Shown here one piece after another: positions 1 through 6,022 of a stretch of 6,022 bases of DNA. Both the position numbers and the translations under genes were made by a program. The stretch comes from Opitutus sp. GAS368. GTDB lineage: Bacteria > Verrucomicrobiota > Verrucomicrobiia > Opitutales > Opitutaceae. Location of the stretch: positions 1 to 6,022 of the forward strand of contig CAMAXB010000194.1 of the NCBI GenBank assembly GCA_945862035.1, given 5' to 3'. Below the pieces are notes generated by a model. The model saw only the letters and a list, made by a program, of their open reading frames with translations, searched no databases and was not told the DNA's origin. Each line of letters begins with the position of its first letter. Positions within the stretch are counted from its first letter, which is position 1.

Positions 1-655
1 TGACGTAGTCGCCGGCCGAGAGGGACCGGGACCCGACCACCCCGTCAAAGGGCGCCTTCACCTCAGTCCGGGAGAGGCGGAGGGTCAGCAGCGAGAGCTC
101 GGCGCGGGACGCCGCAAACTCTGAGCGCGCCCGGTCAACTTCCGACTGCGAGATCGTGCGTGATTCACTGAGGCTCTCGCTTCGGGCCACATTGGCCTCG
201 GCCAGCTTGAACCGGGCCTCGACTTGGGCGTACTGGGCGCGGAGTTCGGCGTCGTCGATCTTCATCAGCAGATCGCCCTGTTTCACTTGCTGCCCCTCTT
301 CAAAATAGATGCCACGCACGAGACCCGTGCTCTCCGGACGGATGACGGCGAACTCGTTCGGCGCGAGGGACCCGACGACAGTCACCGTCTCGGCAAGATC
401 GCGACGGGTGAGATTCGTGACCTCGACCGGTTGAGCCTGGCCACCGCCAAGCCCGCCGCCGGCACCGGCGCCGCGCGCTCCCGCTGCACCAGGAGGTCCG
501 GCCATCGCAGCCGGCTGGCCGGGGGCTCCCCCCTTTTCCGTCTGGCCGGAGTTGGCCTTTGCCGCGCCATCGGCCGGCTGGGCCAAGGCCGGCGTGCCTG
601 CGGCGAGGCAGGCGACCGAAATGAGGGTAGTGAAGTAGCGCTTTGTGACGTCCAT
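1..655 (-). CDS. RND efflux periplasmic adaptor subunit (membrane fusion protein), second copy; 3' end outside the window
   Basis: Partial gene: 218 codons from the ATG at 655-653 stay open to base 2, so the C-terminal part is missing. The product should be the periplasmic bridge between an RND pump and an outer-membrane channel. Residues 1-25 look like a secretory signal peptide (K5 R6, hydrophobic core, cleavage after PALA at A25). Cys16 sits in SVAC, which is a poor lipobox, so lipid anchoring is unlikely but not excluded. Residues 27-76 form a Gly/Ala/Pro-rich low-complexity linker. The first lipoyl-like half follows (about 96-135, with GLVRGIYFEEGQQVKQGD). Then come a short alpha-helical hairpin (about 136-196) and the start of the second lipoyl half (TEVKAPFDGVVGSR, from about 197). 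Residues 77-218 align without gaps to residues 45-186 of the adaptor at 4004-5131, with about 82 of 142 identical by hand count, so the two are paralogues. The start was chosen because the signal peptide begins there. No Shine-Dalgarno sequence is visible. Substrate unknown. Confidence 0.9.
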   Translation of the reverse strand, partial: MDVTKRYFTTLISVACLAAGTPALAQPADGAAKANSGQTEKGGAPGQPAAMAGPPGAAGARGAGAGGGLGGGQAQPVEVTNLTRRDLAETVTVVGSLAPNEFAVIRPESTGLVRGIYFEEGQQVKQGDLLMKIDDAELRAQYAQVEARFKLAEANVARSESLSESRTISQSEVDRARSEFAASRAELSLLTLRLSRTEVKAPFDGVVGSRSLSAGDYV

Positions 656-724
656 CGAAAATAAGGCAAAAGAGGAGACGCTTAGAAGTGACCAAGCGTT
701 ACGTGCGAGATGCCAGCTTGGACG

Positions 725-748
725 AAAATTCCCTCTCACTGGGGAGAG
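725..748 (-). terminator. Weak stem-loop, possible terminator or attenuator after the RND permease gene
   Basis: Read on the minus strand, CTCTC and GAGAG (733-748) can pair as a 5-bp stem around a 6-base loop, CCCAGT. A short T run (TTTT at 728-725) follows after GGAA. The stem is short and the T run is displaced, so this is a weak Rho-independent terminator at best. It lies about 80 bases past the permease stop and about 70 bases before the next start. It could therefore separate the two transcripts or lower expression of the second adaptor. Confidence 0.25.
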
Positions 749-828
749 ATTTCGCGCCAGCCCGGACCCGACCAGTTGCAAATGAGTGAGTTAACGAGGG
801 TAGGCATCAGACCTTGCCCCGGTCCGGT

Positions 829-3800
829 CTATTTGGCCAGCACGGGCTCGCCATGACCCTGCACGCGTCCTCGCTCAGACTCGCGCGCGATCTCCCCCGC
901 GCGTTTCAGCCCATGGGCGCTGTTCCGGCCCGTGAGTCGGATGCAGAGAGTGTCCATCATCACGTAGAGAATCGGGACGACAAAAAGGGTCAGAATCGTT
1001 GAAATCGACAGTCCGCCCACGATCACGATCCCCAAGGGGTTTCGAACCTCCGCACCTGCCCCGCCCGAGAAGGCGATCGGGAAAGCCCCAAGGACCGTGG
1101 CAATCGAAGTCATCAGGATCGGGCGGAAGCGGATGGTCGCCGACTCGAAGGCGGCTTGGGCAGCATTCATGCCCTTCTCGACCTGTAATTGGTTTGCGAA
1201 TTCAACAATGAGAATCCCGTTCTTGGCCACCAATCCGATCAGCATGATGAGACCAAACCGTGAGAACAGATTGTCAGTCATCGGATAACTCCAGAAACGG
1301 GTGCAATAAAGCACCAAGACACCCCCCGCGAGCGCGAGCACCACGCCGGAGAAAATCGTGAGCGGATGAATCCAGGATTCGAACTGCGCCGCCAGGATCA
1401 GGAAGGTAAACAGCAGCGCCAAGCCAAAGAGCGCATTGGTATCACTGGCGCCATCGAGGAACTGCCTCGACTCGCCATCCCAGGCGAAACCGTACCCCGC
1501 GGGGAGCTTCTCACGGGCAATGGCGGAAAGGATCTCAATCCCCTGGCCGATCGTCACCCCATCCGCCAGTTGGGCCGAGAGGGTCACCGACCGCAGGCGG
1601 TTAAAATGCGGGTAATTCTCGGGCACGGTGTTTTCCGACCAGGTCACGAGATTGCTCAGCTGGATCAGGTTTCCGTTCGCGGAACGCACGTAAAGGCGCG
1701 CGAGATCCGCCGGCGTGACCCGTCTGGAATCCTCAACCTGAAGGATCACGTAGTACTGCTGGTCACCCCGTTGAAAATTGGTGACGCGGCGGCTGCCGAG
1801 CATGGTTTCAAGGGTGGCTGCCACATCACTGACCGAAACGCGAAGGTCGGCCGCGCGGGCGCGGTCGATGCGCACATCGAGTTGCGGCTTGGTTGGCGAT
1901 GGCGTGAGGCGAGGTTGCGAGAACGATCCGGTTTCGCGCAGAGCGGTCATGATCTCGTTGCCCGAAATCTGCAGCTGGTTGAAATCACTGCCTTGGAGCA
2001 CCATCTGGATTGCGCTCACTCCGCGGCCACCGCCGGCCTGGCCGAAGGGACGGGAAAGAGAAACGGTCACCTGGGCACCGGTGATATTCTGCTGCATCTT
2101 GCGCCTTAGCTCCGAGATGACCTCCTGCGTCGTTCGCGTACGGTCCTCCCACGGCCGCAGGGTCCCCGTTGTGTAGGGACGGCCGCCGCCGACGCGCTGG
2201 AAGGCGCGGTCCATCTCGGGGACCGCCCGGACAAGTGCGTCCATGTCCTGCGCATAAAGATCCTGGTACTCAAAGGTCGAACCGACCGGTGCGGTCAGGT
2301 TGGCGGTGATCACGCCGCGGTCTTCCTGCGGGATCAGCTCGCTCGGAATCAGGGTAAACAGATAAAAACTTCCGCCGGCGAAACCAAGAGCCAGCACAAG
2401 GACGGCAGAGCGGAACCGCAGCGAGGCCCGCAGCATCCGCGCGAAGCGGTCGTTGATGAACACAAAGAACGGCTCCGTCTTGTCGTAAAGCCAGCCGTGT
2501 TTCACGCGCCCGTCAGCGCCGCCGCCCTTCAGCATCCGCGAGCACAGCATCGGCGTGAGGGTGAGCGCGACAAACGCCGAGACAAACACCGTGACGGTCA
2601 GGGTAATGCCAAACTCGTAGAACAGGGCACCCGCCTGGCCCGATTGCAGGGCCACCGGCGTGAAGACGGCGGCGAGGGTCAGCGTCGTGGCAATGATCGC
2701 GAATGCCACCTGGCGCGCGCCTTGCAGGGACGCCTGCAAAGGCGTCTCGCCGGCTTCAATGCGGCGGTAAATATTCTCCAGCATGACGATCGCGTCGTCC
2801 ACCACGAGCCCGATGGCGAGCACGCACGCCAGAAGCGTGAGGACATTGATCGAGAATCCGAGCGCGGAGATGATCGCAATCGATCCAATGATCGAGACGG
2901 GGATGGCCATGATCGGAATGAAGGTCGCCCGCCAGTCGCGCAGAAAGAGGAAGATCATGAGCACCACCAACACCGCCGCCTCGATCAGGGCCCGATAAAC
3001 GGCCTGCACCGAGCGCTCCACGTAAACGGAGTCGTCCTTGCTGACTTGGATGTTAATGCCCTCCGGCAACTCGGCCTTGAAGGTGGGCATCAGGGCCTTG
3101 ATCGCCGCCGCCATCTCCAGAAGGTTTGTCTGCGGGGCCCGCAGAATCTGCAGCCCGACCGTGGGACGGCCGTTGAACCGCGTCGTCTCACGATAATCTT
3201 CGCGGCCGAGTTCGACCCGACCGACGTCGGAAAACTTGACCTGATAGGTTCCCCGGGTCGCGAGGACGAGATTTTCGAACTCCGAAACCTCGACCAGATT
3301 GCCCATCAATCTCACTGGAAACTCACGCGAGGCGGATTCGATGCGGCCGCTCGGTACATCGACATTCTGACGTCGAAGCGCGGCCTCGACCTCAGTGACC
3401 GTCAGGCGATAAGCCGCCAGCCTGTCATTATCCAACCAGAGGCGCATCGCGTACCGCGGTCCGTCGACCCGAATGGCACCGACGCCTGGGACGACTTGGA
3501 TGCGGGGAACGACGATTCGCTCGAGCATCTCGGCGATGTCGAGCCGACTGTAGAGATCGGAATTGAAGGACATCGTCAGCACCGGGGTCGAATCCGGATC
3601 GGTCTTGGTCACCCGCGGAGTATCAACCTCCGACGGCAGACGGACGCGCGAGACGCGGTCGCGAACATCGTTTGCCGCTTCGTCGATGTCGCGCGAAAGG
3701 TCGAATTCGATGCTGATGTTGGAGAACTGCTCCGATGACGTCGACCGCATGAGGACCACGCCTTCGACCGCCGCGATCTCCTTCTCCAGGGGCTCGGTGA

Positions 3801-3987
3801 TCTTGGTCTCCACCACCTGGGCGGAGGCGCCCGGATAGCTTGTGTTGATCGTGACCGCCGGCGCATCCACCTCTGGGTACTCGCGGACCGGCAGCGAATT
3901 GAAACGCAGCACGCCCACGACGCAGATAATCAGGCACGTCACGATGCAGATGACCGGGCGCCGGATGGAGAGGTCGGAGAGAATCAT
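829..3987 (-). CDS. Efflux RND transporter permease, HAE-1 (AcrB/MexB-like) family
   Basis: Inner-membrane proton/drug antiporter, expected to act as a trimer with a periplasmic adaptor and a TolC-type channel. It has 1052 residues and is full length (AcrB has 1049). It shows the two-repeat RND layout: TM1 at about 10-30, a first periplasmic porter/docking region at about 35-330, TM2-TM6 at about 331-481 and an amphipathic linker helix at about 501-525. The second half has TM7 at about 528-548, a second periplasmic region at about 550-845 and TM8-TM12 at about 851-1012. The proton-relay residues of the HAE-1 class are present: D397 and D398 in TM4 (GLVVDDAIVMLEN) and K922 in TM10 (GLVAKNGILIVEFANQ). 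These separate it from heavy-metal and SecDF-type RND proteins. VREYPEVDAP near residue 35 and the Gly-rich stretch near 599-602, at the position of the AcrB switch loop, also fit. The start at 3987 begins the usual cytoplasmic MILSDLSIRRP segment. The stop is TAG. A charged tail of about 35 residues follows TM12. The gene starts 16 bases after the lipoprotein adaptor, so the two are almost certainly co-transcribed. No clear ribosome binding site. Substrates cannot be predicted from sequence. Confidence 0.97.
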   Translation of the reverse strand: MILSDLSIRRPVICIVTCLIICVVGVLRFNSLPVREYPEVDAPAVTINTSYPGASAQVVETKITEPLEKEIAAVEGVVLMRSTSSEQFSNISIEFDLSRDIDEAANDVRDRVSRVRLPSEVDTPRVTKTDPDSTPVLTMSFNSDLYSRLDIAEMLERIVVPRIQVVPGVGAIRVDGPRYAMRLWLDNDRLAAYRLTVTEVEAALRRQNVDVPSGRIESASREFPVRLMGNLVEVSEFENLVLATRGTYQVKFSDVGRVELGREDYRETTRFNGRPTVGLQILRAPQTNLLEMAAAIKALMPTFKAELPEGINIQVSKDDSVYVERSVQAVYRALIEAAVLVVLMIFLFLRDWRATFIPIMAIPVSIIGSIAIISALGFSINVLTLLACVLAIGLVVDDAIVMLENIYRRIEAGETPLQASLQGARQVAFAIIATTLTLAAVFTPVALQSGQAGALFYEFGITLTVTVFVSAFVALTLTPMLCSRMLKGGGADGRVKHGWLYDKTEPFFVFINDRFARMLRASLRFRSAVLVLALGFAGGSFYLFTLIPSELIPQEDRGVITANLTAPVGSTFEYQDLYAQDMDALVRAVPEMDRAFQRVGGGRPYTTGTLRPWEDRTRTTQEVISELRRKMQQNITGAQVTVSLSRPFGQAGGGRGVSAIQMVLQGSDFNQLQISGNEIMTALRETGSFSQPRLTPSPTKPQLDVRIDRARAADLRVSVSDVAATLETMLGSRRVTNFQRGDQQYYVILQVEDSRRVTPADLARLYVRSANGNLIQLSNLVTWSENTVPENYPHFNRLRSVTLSAQLADGVTIGQGIEILSAIAREKLPAGYGFAWDGESRQFLDGASDTNALFGLALLFTFLILAAQFESWIHPLTIFSGVVLALAGGVLVLYCTRFWSYPMTDNLFSRFGLIMLIGLVAKNGILIVEFANQLQVEKGMNAAQAAFESATIRFRPILMTSIATVLGAFPIAFSGGAGAEVRNPLGIVIVGGLSISTILTLFVVPILYVMMDTLCIRLTGRNSAHGLKRAGEIARESERGRVQGHGEPVLAK

Positions 3988-4003
3988 GGCCGCAGAATTT
4001 GAA

Positions 4004-5131
4004 TTACAGGCCGCTGCCGCTGAGTTGGAACTCCTTGCGCATGGGGCGAGGCTCGACCTTCGCGCCCTGGAAGAGGACCAGTGCCCCCACGCCGGAGGCC
4101 ACCACGGACGTTCCCTCCGTCAGGGTGCCGGGTTTTACCTCATTGATCTCAGCCATACCCTTGCTGCGCAGACCCACCGTGACCGCGACGAAGTCGGCCA
4201 CCTTGGCGCCCTCTTTTTCACGGACAACCACCACCTGGGTGCTGCCCACCGCCTGGAAGACCGCCGCCTCCGGGACGGTCAGCGCGCCCTTGCGCACCCC
4301 GAGCACCAATTCGATATTGGTGAACATTCCCGGTTTTAAGTCGGCCGGTGGGTTCGTCAGGTACCCCTTGACCTCACTTGAGCGGGTGTCGCGGTTGATG
4401 GATGAGCTCACAAAGTAAACTTCGCCGGGCGTGATCACGTCGTCCGCGCTGGCCCGGGTTTTTACGGCAAAGGTCGTGCCCGGTTTTACTTGGCGCAGGA
4501 AGCGTTCGGGAACCTCGAAATCAATTTTGAGGCGACTGAGGTCGTCGATGACCGTGATCGTGGTTTGGTTCGTGACGAAATCACCGGGGGAAATCTCGCG
4601 CGCCCCCACGACGCCGTCGAATGGGGCTTTGATCTCTGTTTTCTTCAACCGACTGCTCAGCAGGTTGAACTGGGCCTTCGACGTGTTATAGTCGGAGGTG
4701 GCGCGATCATTGTCGGCCTGGGTGATGTTCTTCGCCCGGACCAGCGAATCACTGCGCTGCAGGTTGATCTCCGCCAGACGAAACGAGGCTTCGGCCTGGG
4801 CGGTCTGGGCGACCAACTCGGTGTCATCAATCTTGAGAAGGATATCCCCTTTCTTCACCGATTGCCCCTCGTCAAAGTAGATGTCGCGGACCAAGCCGGC
4901 GATTTCGGTGCGCAACTCGGCCGACTCATTGGCCGCGACCGAGCCGACCAGGTTCAGCGTCTCAGTGATGTCGCGCCGTTCCAGCATCACGACCTCGACC
5001 GCCTGGGCGGAGGCCGCCGCGGCTGCGCGCCGCGCCGTCGTTCCCGTGTCGGAACAGGCGCTCAACATCACAAGCAGGGATGCCCCAAGCGCGTTCGCAA
5101 GGGGACGTGGGAATGGAAAATTCCGATACAT
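4004..5131 (-). CDS. RND efflux periplasmic adaptor lipoprotein (membrane fusion protein)
   Basis: Periplasmic adaptor of 375 residues, within the usual range for AcrA/MexA-type proteins, linking the downstream RND permease to an outer-membrane channel. Residues 1-25 are a lipoprotein signal peptide ending in the lipobox LSAC. Cys26 would be lipidated, anchoring the protein probably to the inner membrane. An Ala-rich spacer follows. The first lipoyl-like half is at about 61-102 (GLVRDIYFDEGQSVKKGD), the helical hairpin at about 104-162, and the second lipoyl half at about 163-195 (TEIKAPFDGVVGAREISPGD). The beta-barrel is at about 198-285 and the membrane-proximal domain at about 286-375 (LTVPEAAVFQ). 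The reading frame stays open further upstream to a TTG at 5188, but the ATG at 5131 puts the signal peptide at the N-terminus, so I chose it. Upstream of it there is no Shine-Dalgarno match (CCACCCCAATCC). The stop is TAA. The gene heads a pair with the permease. Confidence 0.95.
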   Translation of the reverse strand: MYRNFPFPRPLANALGASLLVMLSACSDTGTTARRAAAAASAQAVEVVMLERRDITETLNLVGSVAANESAELRTEIAGLVRDIYFDEGQSVKKGDILLKIDDTELVAQTAQAEASFRLAEINLQRSDSLVRAKNITQADNDRATSDYNTSKAQFNLLSSRLKKTEIKAPFDGVVGAREISPGDFVTNQTTITVIDDLSRLKIDFEVPERFLRQVKPGTTFAVKTRASADDVITPGEVYFVSSSINRDTRSSEVKGYLTNPPADLKPGMFTNIELVLGVRKGALTVPEAAVFQAVGSTQVVVVREKEGAKVADFVAVTVGLRSKGMAEINEVKPGTLTEGTSVVASGVGALVLFQGAKVEPRPMRKEFQLSGSGL

Positions 5132-5289
5132 GGATTGGGGTGGACGCTGTCTGACGAACCGGTCGGGCACAAGCAGGCTATGAGCCAATCGGGGTGAAAG
5201 GCATCACCGAATTTCCGGGCGTGAGGAAGCATTAGCCAACGCCAACGACGATGGATCCGAATCTACTTGGCCCCCGAACCCGGGAGCGG
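5132..5289 (-). other. Intergenic gap between gcvH and the efflux adaptor gene
   Basis: These 158 bases separate two functionally unrelated gene groups on the same strand, so a promoter for the efflux genes is expected here. I could not find a convincing -35/-10 pair. A small GC hairpin (CCCG/CGGG around a 4-base loop, 5273-5284) lies just after the gcvH stop but has no T run, so it is not a standard Rho-independent terminator. I saw no operator-like long palindrome and no RNA gene. Confidence 0.4.
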
Positions 5290-5673
5290 TCAGCCGATGG
5301 CCGCGCGGTACGCAGCGGCATCGAGCAATCCGGCCTCTTCGCCCGCGGCCGCCGGCTTGACCTTGAGCATCCAGCCCTCGCCATAGGGCGCCTGGTTGAC
5401 GGTCTCCGGCGTCTTGTCCAAGAGGGCATTCACTTCGAGCACGGTGAAAGCGAGGGGAGCATACAAGTCCGAGGCCGCCTTGACCGATTCCACCACACCA
5501 AACACCGCGCCCGCCGCAAACGTCGCACCGACCTTGGGAAGTTGGACGTAGGTGATGTCGCCCAAGCTGTTTTGGGCATAGTCGGTGATGCCAACCGTGG
5601 AAATTCCATCCCCGGAGGATCGGACCCATTCGTGGGACTTGGCGTAGCGGAGATCGGTGGGAACGCTGCTCAT
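5290..5673 (-). CDS. gcvH: Glycine cleavage system H protein
   Basis: Lipoylated carrier of the glycine cleavage system. It takes the aminomethyl group from the P-protein, presents it to GcvT, and is reoxidised by the L-protein (dihydrolipoamide dehydrogenase), in the cytoplasm. At 127 residues it has the normal family length. The lipoylation site is clear: K65 in VESVKAASDLYAP. Other family marks are KSHEWVR near the N-terminus, VGITDYAQNSLGDI at about 27-40, and NQAPYGEGWMLKVKP toward the C-terminus. The segment after the lipoyl hairpin reads PLAFTVLEVN where most homologues have a Ser-Gly turn followed by a V-EVN motif. The change is small and the fold should hold. The ATG at 5673 gives the normal N-terminus, and the stop is TGA. 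It follows gcvT by 10 bases, so the two form an operon. No Shine-Dalgarno sequence precedes the start. Confidence 0.97.
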   Translation of the reverse strand: MSSVPTDLRYAKSHEWVRSSGDGISTVGITDYAQNSLGDITYVQLPKVGATFAAGAVFGVVESVKAASDLYAPLAFTVLEVNALLDKTPETVNQAPYGEGWMLKVKPAAAGEEAGLLDAAAYRAAIG

Positions 5674-5683
5674 GTGGGTGAAA

Positions 5684-6022
5684 TTAAACTTTCTTTAGCG
5701 GGACGAAGGGCGGCTTTACGAGCTGCAAATTGAGCAGCGTGCCCCGGATGTCGACAGACAGGGGGCCGGCCGCCGCCTCCTTGGTCACCAAGGCCGACCC
5801 GATCGCCTCATTCAACATCGGGGAAAGCGTCCCGGAGAGCACCCGACCGACCGGCAAGCCCGCGGAGCCGAGCACCGGCGCATCCGCCCGCACAATTCGA
5901 CGGTCGCCCGTCCGGAAGTAAACAACGGTCTGGGCAGCCCCACCCTGCTTCTCCGCCAGCAGCGCGGCTCGCCCGACAAACTCGGCCCCCTTGTCGAGCT
6001 TGACCGTCCAGCCGAGGCCGGC
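5684..6022 (-). CDS. gcvT: Glycine cleavage system T protein (aminomethyltransferase), C-terminal part; 5' end outside the window
   Basis: Partial gene. The last 112 codons are present, in frame from base 6022 to the TAA at 5686-5684. GcvT transfers the methylene carbon from the H-protein-bound aminomethyl group to tetrahydrofolate and releases ammonia. What is visible covers the end of the central domain (AGLGWTVKLDKGAEFVGRAA, the usual lead-in to the C-terminal domain) and the C-terminal barrel domain. There, PVGRVLSGTLSPMLNEAIG corresponds to the family's G-V-TSGT-SPTL block, and VDIRG and KPPFVP match the conserved chain end. The family is about 360-375 residues long, so roughly 250 residues lie upstream of the window. 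The gcvT-gcvH order and the 10-base spacing support the call. Any promoter or glycine riboswitch would lie outside the window. Confidence 0.95.
   Translation of the reverse strand, partial: AGLGWTVKLDKGAEFVGRAALLAEKQGGAAQTVVYFRTGDRRIVRADAPVLGSAGLPVGRVLSGTLSPMLNEAIGSALVTKEAAAGPLSVDIRGTLLNLQLVKPPFVPLKKV

Noticed and set aside
300..695. Alternative minus-strand open frames starting at TTG codons (695 and 669)
   Set aside because: They are in other frames than the adaptor and encode Arg-rich, motif-free products. The frame from 655 has the signal peptide and the lipoyl/hairpin motifs.
692..721. Inverted repeat CCAAGC (692-697) and GCTTGG (716-721)
   Set aside because: Only 6-base arms with an 18-base gap and no extension. 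This is easily expected by chance and not enough to call an operator.
1366..2109. Plus-strand open frame (247 codons) opposite the permease C-terminal half
   Set aside because: Antisense shadow of the permease with no family motif and no supporting start context.
2497..3738. Long plus-strand open frame (413 codons) opposite the RND permease
   Set aside because: It lies wholly antisense to an unambiguous permease. Its product is Arg/His/Asp-rich and low in hydrophobic residues, with no recognisable domain. This is a typical GC-rich shadow frame.
5132..5188. N-terminal extension of the lipoprotein adaptor to a TTG at 5188
   Set aside because: The extra 19 residues would precede a complete lipoprotein signal peptide that starts at the ATG at 5131, so the longer form is unlikely.
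4490..5197. Plus-strand open frame (235 codons) opposite the lipoprotein adaptor
   Set aside because: Shadow of the adaptor gene. The minus-strand frame has all the expected adaptor domains.
5273..5284. Small GC hairpin after the gcvH stop
   Set aside because: Only 4-5 base pairs and no following T run, so it is not a credible Rho-independent terminator.

Overview
The window is a densely coded, GC-rich stretch (roughly 60% G+C by eye) from a Gram-negative (diderm) bacterium. A tripartite efflux pump with a lipoprotein-type adaptor and a full-length RND permease only makes sense with two membranes. All genes lie on the minus strand, so the direction of transcription runs from base 6022 toward base 1. 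I cannot fix the taxon. None of the four visible start codons has a clear Shine-Dalgarno sequence, which fits lineages with frequent SD-less initiation, such as Bacteroidota and some Verrucomicrobiota. With this G+C, a verrucomicrobial origin is a guess, not a result.

Layout in transcription order: (1) 6022-5684, the C-terminal 112 residues of GcvT (aminomethyltransferase, T-protein). (2) 5673-5290, complete GcvH (lipoyl H-protein), 10 bases after gcvT. (3) A 158-base gap. (4) 5131-4004, a lipoprotein RND periplasmic adaptor (membrane fusion protein). (5) 3987-829, a complete 1052-residue HAE-1/AcrB-type RND permease, 16 bases after the adaptor. (6) A 173-base gap with a weak stem-loop. (7) 655-1, the N-terminal 218 residues of a second, paralogous periplasmic adaptor that runs off the window.

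The gcv pair belongs to the glycine cleavage system. GcvH carries the aminomethyl group on its lipoyl lysine, and GcvT releases methylene-tetrahydrofolate and ammonia from it. The P-protein gene is not seen. The efflux part encodes the inner-membrane proton-driven pump and two adaptors that would bridge to an outer-membrane TolC-type channel, which is also not seen. The two adaptors match at about 58% over 142 ungapped residues, yet one is a predicted lipoprotein and the other has an ordinary signal peptide and a long Gly/Ala/Pro-rich linker. This suggests a tandemly duplicated adaptor (or adaptor-permease) unit, with a second permease possibly just beyond base 1.

I see no RNA genes, mobile elements, CRISPR arrays or long repeats. 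These are known families, and I find no clearly undescribed system. The points worth a second look are the doubled adaptors, their different anchoring and the SD-less starts.
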